Source: Gammaproteobacteria bacterium (GTDB lineage: Bacteria; Pseudomonadota; Gammaproteobacteria; Nitrococcales; Nitrococcaceae). From it: a DNA stretch of 64,000 nt. The DNA is taken from NCBI GenBank assembly GCA_030433275.1, contig JAUILK010000010.1:1-64000 (forward strand), read 5' to 3'. The notes beneath the pieces were generated by a model. It was given only the letters and a program-made list of their open reading frames with translations. It was not told the origin of the DNA and made no database searches. The position numbers were made by a program, and so were the translations under genes. Below, piece after piece: positions 17,920 to 27,386 of this stretch (position 1 is its first letter; each line of letters begins with the position of its first letter).

Positions 17920-18663
17920 ATGAGTAAGACCCAACAATTCCGCCACGCCGCCTTGTCGTGGCTAACATGGCTCGCTCGCCACGAATTGGCCATTCTCTTG
18001 TCCGTCATGGTCTGCGCCGGTGGATCGTGGGGATTCATAGAACTGGCCGAAGACGTCGCCGAAGGCGATACCCACCGCATCGACGAAACCATACTGCTGG
18101 CTCTGCGCAGCCCAACCGATCGCTCGGATCCGCTTGGACCGGCCTGGGTAGAGGAGGCCGTTCGCGATATTACGGCACTCGGCGGCATTCCTATGGTGAC
18201 GCTGATCATCTTGGCGGCAGCCGGCTATCTGCTGCTCGCGCAGCGTTTTCATACGGCGTTGTTCATTGTGATCGCTGTGCCAGGTGGCTTGTTGGTGAGC
18301 AGCCTACTAAAAACGAGCTTCGAACGACCGCGCCCCGATCTAGTGCCCGCCGAAGTCAGCGTCTATACGGCCAGTTTCCCCAGCGGCCACTCGATGATGG
18401 CTGCAGTCACCTACCTGACCCTGGCGGTACTGCTTGCTCGGATCGTGCCGGAGTGGCGTTTGAAGCTCTACCTACTGCTGATCGCGGCGTTTGTTACAGT
18501 ACTTGTAGGGGTAAGCCGTATTTACCTCGGCGTCCATTGGCCCACTGATGTGCTGGCCGGATGGACGGCAGGTGCGGCTTGGGCTGCGCTCTGTTGGCTC
18601 GTGGCCCATCAAGCGCCACAGCGCTTATCTGCGTCTACCAGCAAAGTTTTACGCAAACGCTAG
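17920..18663 (+). CDS. PAP2-superfamily membrane phosphatase
   Basis: The 247-residue protein has about six membrane segments and all three motifs of the PAP2 acid phosphatase family: KTSFERPRP (about residue 130), PSGHS (about 152) and SRIYLGVHWPTD (about 199). Members dephosphorylate phosphatidic acid, undecaprenyl pyrophosphate or related lipids on the outer face of the inner membrane. It is intact although flanked by two pseudogenes. Start is ATG 17920; a competing plus-strand frame (17958-18548) is a shadow. Confidence 0.9.
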   Translation: MSKTQQFRHAALSWLTWLARHELAILLSVMVCAGGSWGFIELAEDVAEGDTHRIDETILLALRSPTDRSDPLGPAWVEEAVRDITALGGIPMVTLIILAAAGYLLLAQRFHTALFIVIAVPGGLLVSSLLKTSFERPRPDLVPAEVSVYTASFPSGHSMMAAVTYLTLAVLLARIVPEWRLKLYLLLIAAFVTVLVGVSRIYLGVHWPTDVLAGWTAGAAWAALCWLVAHQAPQRLSASTSKVLRKR

Positions 18664-18922
18664 CTCTGCTGCTGGCGGCTGCCGCTGGCACGGCAACCCC
18701 GCCCACGCCCACTATTCGTCGGCACGGCCGCACTATCATCGGATGCTTTGCTTACTCTGGCAAGCTATCGCTGCAACGCGCTGTCCAAAGGCTAGAGCCC
18801 CCGCCCTGGTAGCTCTGCTTCACTGGAACCCTCACAAAGGATCAGGCAGCCGCGTAAAATTATAAGCCGGTTGGCTGGCCGACAGAGGAATTAACAACAG
18901 ACCTATCGCCCGAAGAAAGCAC
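18664..18922. other. Gap between PAP2 gene and AhpD-like pseudogene
   Basis: About 260 bases without a supported gene. It contains an AT-rich patch near 18855-18870 that could be the old promoter of the decayed AhpD-like gene. Confidence 0.35.
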
Positions 18923-19278
18923 ATGACGCAGGAGCTTTACCCTCATGTATCGGTTGAAGCCGCGCAGCGGCACACCCAATTAGCCGTCGATACACACCGG
19001 GCGTTTCAGCGCCTTCAACAAGCAAATCTTCGCCGACGGAGCCCTATCCACAAAGACCAAGCAATTGATCGCCGTCACGGTTGACCATATTATCCAAGCC
19101 ATACTGCATTCCCGACCATACCAAGGCGGTGTTGCGCGAAAACGCCAGCGCGGAGAAAATCATGGAAGCGATTTAGGTTGCTTGCAAGATGCGTGCGTGC
19201 GGCGCCTACCTACGCCCACTCTACCTTGCACTGGATACGGTGAGAAGGCGTACTTACCAAGCAGCGCGGCTGCTCTGA
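18923..19278 (+). pseudogene. Decayed AhpD-like / carboxymuconolactone decarboxylase-family gene
   Basis: Three plus-strand frames give successive parts of an AhpD-fold protein. They are MTQELYPHVSVEAAQR from ATG 18923; then, after a shift near 19000, FNKQIFADGALSTKTKQLIA; then, after a shift near 19105, YCIPDHTKAVLRENASAEKI. The last continues as MEAI-stop-VACKMRACGAYLRP and ends at TGA 19276-19278. The internal TAG (19174-19176) sits where family members usually have Trp, so it is probably TGG changed to TAG. The CxxC peroxidase site is damaged (only the second Cys remains). The family match is strong in three independent pieces; the gene is broken. Confidence 0.8.
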
Positions 19279-19351
19279 GCGGGATCGAGACGCAAAGCGG
19301 CTGCCGGAGTTATTGGCACTAATAACACGCGGAGCAGTGTCTAACAGTGCA

Positions 19352-20659
<1,308 letters not shown>

Positions 20660-20933
20660 TCAGCTCGCTCCTCGAGCTACAGATCATTGCGTTACAAGAT
20701 CTTCTTTCGATTTGGCAAGACAGGCTCGGTCGATTTAAGCCAAGCTTTTAAACTCTTTTCCCTGTCCAGACCGATCTCGCCCGCCTCTCGAACTAGCCTC
20801 AATGCTGGCTTGGGAAGGTGTGCTGCGCCCTGAGCGACAGCAAACAAACTCGCCAACGCTGGTTAAGTGAAGCAATCTCGGACGGGCTTCCCGAAAGACA
20901 ACCGCCAAAAGCCCTGTACTGTACCACAAACGT

Positions 20934-22133
20934 TCAGGCCGGTTTCACCTGCCAACAGCCACCTAAATTGACCAGCTTGCGGTCGCAACCCAGCTCATAC
21001 AGCTCAGCCTTGTCCCCTGGCAGTAACCAGATCACCCGTTCACCCGCCTGACGAAGCTTGCTCACCTCTGCCAGCAACGCCGCATCATCATCACAGGGCG
21101 CGGCAATAGCGAGCACCGATGTTTGCTGAGCGCGATCGCTAAGCGCGAACAGGGTCTTGAGATCGGCGCTGAACCCTGTTGCGGGCCGGGAACGCCCGAA
21201 CACGCGGCCGATGTGATTATAGCGCCCCCCCCGCGCCACCTCATGGCTGTGCCCGGCAACGAACGCGGCAAACACGACTCCCGTGTGGTACTGATAGCCA
21301 CGCAGCTCACCTAGATCAAAATGCAGGGGCACGTCCGGCAACCAGCGTTGCAGAAGGTTCGCGATGCTGCGAAGTTCACGCAGCGCCTGCTGTACACCAT
21401 CGTGCGCAGGCGTCAGATCGGCATTCGCCCGTTCCAAAACCTCGAGGCCACCATTGAGCTCCGGCAACGCCGCGAGCATATCGCGCAGTGACTCCGCCAC
21501 ATCGAACTCGCCAAGAACAGCTTCGATCTCCGCTCCGGCCTTGCGTTGCAAGGCATCCCACAAGCGCATCTCTGCATCTGGACCCAACCCCGCCTGGGAA
21601 GTGAGGCCGCGAAAAATACCTACATGGCCGAGATCCAAATGTGGTTGCGCGACGCCGGAAATCCGCAGCGTCTCCAACATCAAGGCGATGATCTCGGCGT
21701 CACTTTCAAACCCAGCATGGCCATATAGTTCAGCGCCGATCTGCAGCGGGTTACGAGAACTCCCCGGTCCCTCTAGTCGCGTCTGCAGCACCGTATCCAG
21801 ATAGCACAAACGCACCGGGCAATCGCGCCGCAACTGGTGAGCATCAATGCGCGCGGCCTGCGGGGTGATATCGGCTCGCACACCCATCATCCGCCCGGTC
21901 AGCTGATCGGTGAGCTTGAAGGTCTGGAGATCGAGATCGTGCGCGGCGCCCGTGAGCAGTGCCTCCAAATATTCAATCGCCGGGGGCATGACCAACTCGT
22001 AACCCCAACGATAATAATAATCGAGCAACTCCCGACGCAGGCGTTCTAGAGCGAAGGCATGGGGGGGAAGAATCTCATCCACCCCATCGGGCAACAGCCA
22101 ACGGTTGACCTTGGCAAAATCATGCTCGGTCAC
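20934..22133 (-). CDS. hisZ: ATP phosphoribosyltransferase regulatory subunit
   Basis: The 399-residue paralogue of histidyl-tRNA synthetase lacks an anticodon-binding domain. It begins with RWLLPDGVDEILPP and has the catalytic-core-like motif 2 region (VRADITPQAARIDA). HisZ is needed for activity of the short form of HisG in histidine synthesis, so a short HisG should exist elsewhere. The GTG at 22133 is preferred (GGAG nine bases ahead) over a TTG at 22151. It lies between yjeT and purA, a common placement in proteobacteria with this pair. Confidence 0.94.
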   Translation of the reverse strand: MTEHDFAKVNRWLLPDGVDEILPPHAFALERLRRELLDYYYRWGYELVMPPAIEYLEALLTGAAHDLDLQTFKLTDQLTGRMMGVRADITPQAARIDAHQLRRDCPVRLCYLDTVLQTRLEGPGSSRNPLQIGAELYGHAGFESDAEIIALMLETLRISGVAQPHLDLGHVGIFRGLTSQAGLGPDAEMRLWDALQRKAGAEIEAVLGEFDVAESLRDMLAALPELNGGLEVLERANADLTPAHDGVQQALRELRSIANLLQRWLPDVPLHFDLGELRGYQYHTGVVFAAFVAGHSHEVARGGRYNHIGRVFGRSRPATGFSADLKTLFALSDRAQQTSVLAIAAPCDDDAALLAEVSKLRQAGERVIWLLPGDKAELYELGCDRKLVNLGGCWQVKPA

Positions 22134-22157
22134 GGCGAAACGGCTCCACAAATCGAC

Positions 22158-22346
22158 TCAATGGCGCACCAGATACAACAGGATTACGCCGGCCAACATA
22201 GTCACCAAACCGGTGATCCGCAGCGTTCGATTGTTCTGCTGAACCATTTGAAACATCATACGCCGCAACAGATTGGGGCTGAGAAAAGGGAGAATCCCCT
22301 CGATGACCAGCACCAGTGCAACCGCAGTGATCAGCTCCTGCCCCAT
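22158..22346 (-). CDS. yjeT: YjeT/DUF2065 small membrane protein
   Basis: This 62-residue protein has two hydrophobic segments (ELITAVALVLVIEGILPFL and GLVTMLAGVILLYLV) separated by a basic loop. This is the DUF2065 pattern and it sits in the conserved place between hflC and purA/hisZ. Function unknown. Confidence 0.85.
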   Translation of the reverse strand: MGQELITAVALVLVIEGILPFLSPNLLRRMMFQMVQQNNRTLRITGLVTMLAGVILLYLVRH

Positions 22347-22401
22347 TTGCCTTTTTATCCAGCTCTATATCATCTATAGGTAGGCAATGAGCCAACCCCA
22401 A

Positions 22402-23283
22402 TTACGGCTTTTTCTCGCCCAACTCGCCTAGCTCGAAATACCGGAAAAACTCGGCATTTGGCGACAGGACAAACAGATCGTCCTTACGATCAAAGGCCTT
22501 AGCATACGCCGCCAGGCTTCGATAGAACGAATAGAAATCCGGATGGCGGCTGTAGGTCTGAGCATAAATCTCCGCCGCCTTGGCATCGCCCTCGCCGCGA
22601 ATCTTCTTCGCATCACGATGAGCATCGGCCAGGATGATCTGCCGACGCCGGTCCGCCTCCGCCCGTATGCGCTCGGCAGCCTCCTTACCTTCGGCTCGAT
22701 ATTGACGTGCCGCTCTTTCCCGCTCGGCGCTCATCCGTTGATATACCGAGTCGCTGACATCTTCCGGCAGATCGACTCGTTTGATGCGCACATCGACCAC
22801 CTCTACGCCAAGCGAGTCGGCTGCTTGATCAGTCTCGCGCTGCAAAATCCTCATAAGCTGAGCGCGATCACCGGAGACGACTTCGTTAATGGTACGCTTG
22901 CCGAATTCGCTGCGCAGACCGTTTCTCAAAATCTCTGATAGTCGCAGATTAGTGCGCTCCGGTTGACCCGCTACCGTAGTGTAGTACGCACCGACGTTTT
23001 CGATCCGCCACTTCACGAACGAATCGACGATCACGTTCTTTTTCTCCACCGTCATGAATCGCTGCGGCTCCTCATCCAGTGTCTGGACGCGGGCATCGAA
23101 CCTCTTGACGTTGTTGACAAGTGGCCACTGAAAATGAAGTCCCGGCGCGATAGCGGTGTCGATGATCTCGCCCAGACGAAACTTGACCGCCTTTTGCGCC
23201 TGGCCGACGGTATAAGTCCCAGCATACAAAAGTACCAGCGCGAGCAGGGCTACGAACACGGTACCAGACATGAGCTTCTGCAT
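22402..23283 (-). CDS. hflC: HflC, SPFH-domain regulator of FtsH
   Basis: The 293-residue protein has one N-terminal membrane helix (VFVALLALVLLYAGTYTV), an SPFH/band-7 domain (about 20-190) and a charged coiled-coil tail rich in Ala/Glu/Arg. HflC forms a large complex with HflK around the FtsH protease in the inner membrane, facing the periplasm. The ATG overlaps the hflK stop by one base (TAATG), indicating coupling. Confidence 0.96.
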   Translation of the reverse strand: MQKLMSGTVFVALLALVLLYAGTYTVGQAQKAVKFRLGEIIDTAIAPGLHFQWPLVNNVKRFDARVQTLDEEPQRFMTVEKKNVIVDSFVKWRIENVGAYYTTVAGQPERTNLRLSEILRNGLRSEFGKRTINEVVSGDRAQLMRILQRETDQAADSLGVEVVDVRIKRVDLPEDVSDSVYQRMSAERERAARQYRAEGKEAAERIRAEADRRRQIILADAHRDAKKIRGEGDAKAAEIYAQTYSRHPDFYSFYRSLAAYAKAFDRKDDLFVLSPNAEFFRYFELGELGEKKP

Positions 23284-24515
23284 TAGCGAACCTCTCTCGA
23301 ACGCGACCGACTGCCCTGCCGGCTGGCAGCCGCCTCGTTATCTTTGGCGGCGGATGGTACCGCAGGCGCGGCCTTCGCCTCCGGCGAGCGCGTTCCAACC
23401 TTGCTCTGCCGACTGCGGGTATGCTCCAGCATGCGATCCAATGGCAGGTACATAAGCGGTTGGCCACCCTTCGTATCGCTCACTACCACCTTGCCGATCC
23501 TGGAGAACACCCCTTCCATTGCCTCTAGATAGAGCCGCTCGCGTGTGATTTCCGGCGCTTTGGCATATTCGCTGGCGATCTGACTGAAGCGGCTGGTGTC
23601 GCCCTCGGCTCGCGCGATCGTCTCGGCCCGGTACCCGGCTGCTTGTTCGCTGATTCGCGCCGCCTCGCCCTGAGCTTTGGGAAGGATGGCATTACGATAG
23701 CTTTGCGCTTGATTGATCAAGCGTTGTTCATCCTCGCGCGCCTTATTGACATCGGAAAAAGCGCTTTGGACCTGCTCGGGAGGCCGGATGTCCTGAATGG
23801 CTACAGTTACCACCTGCAGACCGAGCTCATAGCGCTCGATGATGCCCTCGATCATCGACTGTGTCTCAGCGGCCACCTCCGCCCGCCCACGGGTCAGAAC
23901 GAAATCCATATCGTGCTTGCCGATCACCTCGCGCAAGGCGCTCTCGGTGACGTCCTTCAGCGTCTGATCCGCATCGCTGAAGTTGAAGACGTATTTGGCC
24001 GGATCGGAAACATGATACTGAACGGCGAGCTGCACGTTGACGATATTCTCGTCCTCAGTAAGCATCAGCGCCTCACCGAGCACCGGTCGAGTGCGCCCAG
24101 GGCCGATAGCATCATAGCCGATCGTGAGCCGGCGCCGCTGCTCCACATTGACTCGAGCCACCTGCTCGATCGGGTAGGGCAAATGCCAGTGAGGCCCCGG
24201 CAAAGTGGTGGCTGCATATTTCCCGAAGCGGGTCACCAATCCCCGCCAGCCCTGGTCAACGATGTAGAAACCGGAGAGCAGCCAAATGATCGCCCCGAGT
24301 GCCAAAACGATGGCGATACCGATTACCCCACCCCCGCCGCGACGGGGCTCACCGCCACCTTCACCACCACCGCCGCGGTTATCGCTCCGGCGAAACAGCT
24401 GTTTGAAGCGTTCCTTGAGCTTGCGGACGAGTTCGTCGAGATCGGGTGGCCCTTGATCGTCGCGACGCCCCCCCCATGGATCTCGGTTTCCGCTCCCCGG
24501 ATCGTTCCAGCTCAT
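23283..24515 (-). CDS. hflK: HflK, SPFH-domain regulator of FtsH
   Basis: The 410-residue protein has a Gly/Arg/Asp-rich cytoplasmic N-terminus (about 1-75, ending in a run of glycines), one membrane helix (GIAIVLALGAIIWLLSGF), a band-7 domain and a coiled-coil with EQAAGYRAETIARAEGD. It partners HflC. The ATG at 24515 follows GGAG at seven bases and gives the family-typical start MSWNDPGSG; a GTG at 24542 is less likely. The C-terminal tail is Arg/Ser-rich and variable. Confidence 0.96.
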   Translation of the reverse strand: MSWNDPGSGNRDPWGGRRDDQGPPDLDELVRKLKERFKQLFRRSDNRGGGGEGGGEPRRGGGGVIGIAIVLALGAIIWLLSGFYIVDQGWRGLVTRFGKYAATTLPGPHWHLPYPIEQVARVNVEQRRRLTIGYDAIGPGRTRPVLGEALMLTEDENIVNVQLAVQYHVSDPAKYVFNFSDADQTLKDVTESALREVIGKHDMDFVLTRGRAEVAAETQSMIEGIIERYELGLQVVTVAIQDIRPPEQVQSAFSDVNKAREDEQRLINQAQSYRNAILPKAQGEAARISEQAAGYRAETIARAEGDTSRFSQIASEYAKAPEITRERLYLEAMEGVFSRIGKVVVSDTKGGQPLMYLPLDRMLEHTRSRQSKVGTRSPEAKAAPAVPSAAKDNEAAASRQGSRSRSREVR

Positions 24516-24589
24516 GTACCACTCCGTAGTTGCTTTACACACGCCCGACCCGACGGGCTGGCATCTTCTAGCTTAACTCGCAGGCAGCA

Positions 24590-24620
24590 AGCAGCCGGTC
24601 TCAACAGAGACCGAGCTGCT
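24590..24620. terminator. Stem-loop between hflX and hflK (first)
   Basis: AGCAGC-CGGTCTC and GAGACCG-A-GCTGCT pair over 13 base pairs with one bulged A and an AACA loop. Placed in the 215-base gap between the two genes of the operon, it may terminate or attenuate hflX transcription before hflKC, or stabilise a processed end. Confidence 0.5.
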
Positions 24621-24646
24621 CTTTCCAAAATCATAGAAAGATTGAG

Positions 24647-24668
24647 GCTTATTGCCTCGGCAATAAGC
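24647..24668. terminator. Stem-loop between hflX and hflK (second)
   Basis: GCTTATTGCC and GGCAATAAGC are perfect 10-base arms around a 2-base TC loop, just downstream of the hflX stop in the direction of transcription. No T-run follows. With the neighbouring hairpin it separates the hfq-hflX unit from hflKC. Confidence 0.5.
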
Positions 24669-24731
24669 ACCTCGGACACCGGGACAAGCTGCCTATGTTA
24701 AAGAGCCCGGCGTTGTCGTCGCAATATACGT

Positions 24732-26045
24732 TCAATAATCCGACGGCCATAGCTCGACGTTGGGCCCTTCCTGCCGACGCAACCGGGCCCATTCCCGTTG
24801 CGGCAGATCCACTTCCAACTCACAGATACCCTGCTCGCTGATATGCTCACAACGTACCTGACCAAGCGCATAGAGCCGAGCGCGCAGCCGACCCTCTGCG
24901 GGCGCGAGCCGGACTCGACCATGCACTCGCGCGAGGCCGATGCGTTCCGAGATCGCCGCTCTCAGCAACTCCGTGCCCTCGCCGGTCTGAGCCGAAACCC
25001 AGACGGCCGCGGCTTGACCGGTTTCGTCGCGCTCGAGTCGCGTCGAACCGCAGCTCAGATCGGCCTTGTTGAAGACCAGAAGAGCGGGAATGTCGCCGGC
25101 ACCAATGTCCGCCAAAACCCGCTCCACCTCCCACCGCCGCTGTTCGCGCAGAGGGTCAACGGTATCGATCACGTGCAGCAGCAAATCCGCCTGAGCCACC
25201 TCCTCCAGCGTCGATCGGAAAGCGGCAACCAGCTGATGTGGGAGCTCGCGGATGAAACCGACCGTATCGGCGATGATGGCCTGCTCCGAGCCCGGCAGCT
25301 CAATACGACGCAGCGTCGTATCCAATGTCGCAAACAACAAGTCCGCCGCATACACGCGCGACACGGTCAACTGGTTGAACAGGGTGGATTTCCCGGCATT
25401 CGTATAGCCCACCAACGAGATCGTCACAAACTCGCGCTTGCGCCGGGCCTGCCGTCCCTGCTCACGCTGACGACGCACCTTGGCAAGCCGCTTTTCGAGC
25501 TGTTTGATACGCTGACCGAGTAGCCGCCGATCCAGTTCGAGCTGGGTCTCTCCGGGACCCCGCAAGCCGATACCACCTTTCTGGCGTTCCAGATGGCTCC
25601 ATCCTCTAACCAAGCGGCTGGCGATATGGCGCAACTGAGCCAACTCCACCTGGAGTTTGCCTTCGTGAGAGTGCGCACGCAAAGCAAAAATATCCAGGAT
25701 CAAACCGGTACGATCCAATACCCGAGTGCCGAGCGCCCGCTCCAGATTACGCTCCTGGACCGGCGAGAGCCCGTGGTTAACCAAAATCAGGTTGGCCCCT
25801 GTCTCGTAAATCCGCTCGGCGAGCTCGTCCACCTTACCCTTACCGATAAAATAGCGCGGGTCAGGGGCCGCGCGACGGTTGACAAGCTTATCCACCACCA
25901 CAGCACCGGCCGTTTCGGCCAGCGCGGCCAATTCCACAATAGCTTCGCCGATGTCGACAACATTGTTGTCGAGCTGAACCAAAATGGCCCGTTCTCCCCC
26001 CTCCGGGCGGGCGAAGAGCCGGGACGGCGCTGCATCTATCTCCAT
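24732..26045 (-). CDS. hflX: Ribosome-associated GTPase HflX
   Basis: The 437-residue protein has an N-terminal nucleotide-binding HflX domain (about 1-200, ending in GGIGLRGPGETQLELDRR) and a central G domain with GYTNAGKSTLFN (G1), DTVGFIRELPH (G3) and NKAD (G4). HflX splits stalled or heat-damaged ribosomes. It begins 4 bases after hfq in the conserved hfq-hflX pair. Confidence 0.96.
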   Translation of the reverse strand: MEIDAAPSRLFARPEGGERAILVQLDNNVVDIGEAIVELAALAETAGAVVVDKLVNRRAAPDPRYFIGKGKVDELAERIYETGANLILVNHGLSPVQERNLERALGTRVLDRTGLILDIFALRAHSHEGKLQVELAQLRHIASRLVRGWSHLERQKGGIGLRGPGETQLELDRRLLGQRIKQLEKRLAKVRRQREQGRQARRKREFVTISLVGYTNAGKSTLFNQLTVSRVYAADLLFATLDTTLRRIELPGSEQAIIADTVGFIRELPHQLVAAFRSTLEEVAQADLLLHVIDTVDPLREQRRWEVERVLADIGAGDIPALLVFNKADLSCGSTRLERDETGQAAAVWVSAQTGEGTELLRAAISERIGLARVHGRVRLAPAEGRLRARLYALGQVRCEHISEQGICELEVDLPQREWARLRRQEGPNVELWPSDY

Positions 26046-26049
26046 CAGC

Positions 26050-26307
26050 TTAGTATTTGTTACCGATATCGTTGCTCGCGCGGTCGTCTACTTGGTGAGG
26101 CCTGATGTTACGCACCGGCACGATAGTGGAGATGGCATGCTTATAAACCATCTGACTGACGCTGTTACGTAACAAAAGTACAAATTGATCGAATGACTCG
26201 ATCTGGCCCTGCAATTTGATGCCGTTCACCAAATATATAGAAACTGGTACCTTTTCCTTGCGAAGGGCGTTGAGAAACGGCTCTTGAAGTGATTGCCCCT
26301 TGGCCAT
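26050..26307 (-). CDS. hfq: RNA chaperone Hfq
   Basis: The 85-residue protein has both Sm motifs: [28 protein letters not shown] (Sm1) and [10 protein letters not shown] (Sm2), with a short polar tail. It forms a hexamer that pairs small RNAs with mRNAs. ATG 26307 follows GAGGAG; the longer frame to 26421 is not Hfq. Presence implies trans-acting small RNAs in this organism. It is followed at 4 bases by hflX. Confidence 0.97.
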   Translation of the reverse strand: MAKGQSLQEPFLNALRKEKVPVSIYLVNGIKLQGQIESFDQFVLLLRNSVSQMVYKHAISTIVPVRNIRPHQVDDRASNDIGNKY

Positions 26308-26439
26308 TCCAGTGACTCCTCGTGCACTTGGCAACTTGTTGTTATCCGGGCCCATCGCAGCATGCCCGCCGTCGCATCCTTGCCTGGACACCGTCACATC
26401 CGAACTTTTATGAGTTAGCATAGCAGTATTGGCTTGATT

Positions 26440-27381
26440 TTACCCTAAAGCAGTATCTAACCTTTGTTTCAGTCTGGTCACGACACGTGCATATGGCCCA
26501 TTCGTATCGAACCATTCCGCATCCTGCTCACGGCGTAGCCACGTGAGCTGGCGCTTGGCAAACTGTCGCGTTGCGCTAATCCCGCACGCAACCATCGTAG
26601 TGTAATCATAGCTCCCATCCAGATGGCACCATATCTGTCGGTATCCTACCGCTCGCATCGACGGCTTGCTTAAATCGAGATCGCCCCGGCGGCGTAGCTC
26701 GAATACTTCGTCCACAAAACCATTGTCCAGCATTTGTCGAAATCGCTCCGCGATGCGCCGATGGAGCACTTCCCGCACGGCGGGTACCATAACAAATTTG
26801 ATCAATGGGAAAGGTAATTGTTCCAAGGCATGCCTACGGGTCAAATCACTCAGTGCCCGCCCTGTCAACTCGTACACTTCCAAAGCCCTTTGAATACGTT
26901 GTGCGTCATTAGGGTGCAAGCGGGCAGCTGTCTCGGCATCCACTCGCGCCAAGCGCTCATGCAGCGCAGGCCAACCGGCACGCTGCGCCTCCCGCTCAAG
27001 GAAGGTTCGAAGCCGATGGTCGGCCGCTGGAAGGTCGGCCAACCCACCGGCCAAAGCACGAAAATACAGCATGCTGCCGCCGACCAGCAGCGGAATGCGA
27101 CGCCTAGCGTGAATCGCTTGGATCAAGGATAACGCCTCGTCACGAAATTCCGCCGCGGAATAGCATTGAGCGGGGTCGCGAATATCGATCAACTGATGCG
27201 GGGCGACCGCCAGAGTCTCCGCAGAGGGTTTGGCGGTGCCAATGTTCATACCCCGATAAACTAATGCCGAGTCGACACTAATGATCTCACAAGGCAGCGC
27301 TGCAACCAGTTCTACCGCCACCGCTGTTTTACCGGAGGCGGTCGGGCCCATGAGGAAGACAACCGGCAGGGGAGTAGACAT
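26440..27381 (-). CDS. miaA: tRNA dimethylallyltransferase
   Basis: The 313-residue protein (from the ATG at 27381) has the P-loop GPTASGKTAVAVEL, the DSALVYRGMNIGTAKP block and the R.P.L.VGG.MLY segment of MiaA. It adds dimethylallyl to A37 of tRNAs reading UNN codons. A TTG at 27390 overlapping the mutL stop as TTGA is an alternative start that would couple it to mutL. It precedes hfq by 132 bases. Confidence 0.96.
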   Translation of the reverse strand: MSTPLPVVFLMGPTASGKTAVAVELVAALPCEIISVDSALVYRGMNIGTAKPSAETLAVAPHQLIDIRDPAQCYSAAEFRDEALSLIQAIHARRRIPLLVGGSMLYFRALAGGLADLPAADHRLRTFLEREAQRAGWPALHERLARVDAETAARLHPNDAQRIQRALEVYELTGRALSDLTRRHALEQLPFPLIKFVMVPAVREVLHRRIAERFRQMLDNGFVDEVFELRRRGDLDLSKPSMRAVGYRQIWCHLDGSYDYTTMVACGISATRQFAKRQLTWLRREQDAEWFDTNGPYARVVTRLKQRLDTALG

Positions 27382-27386
27382 ATCCG

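Noticed and set aside
23643-24701. Long plus-strand ORF (352 codons) over hflK
   Set aside because: It is antisense to a textbook HflK, has no family features and no ribosome-binding site; it reflects codon bias of the real gene.
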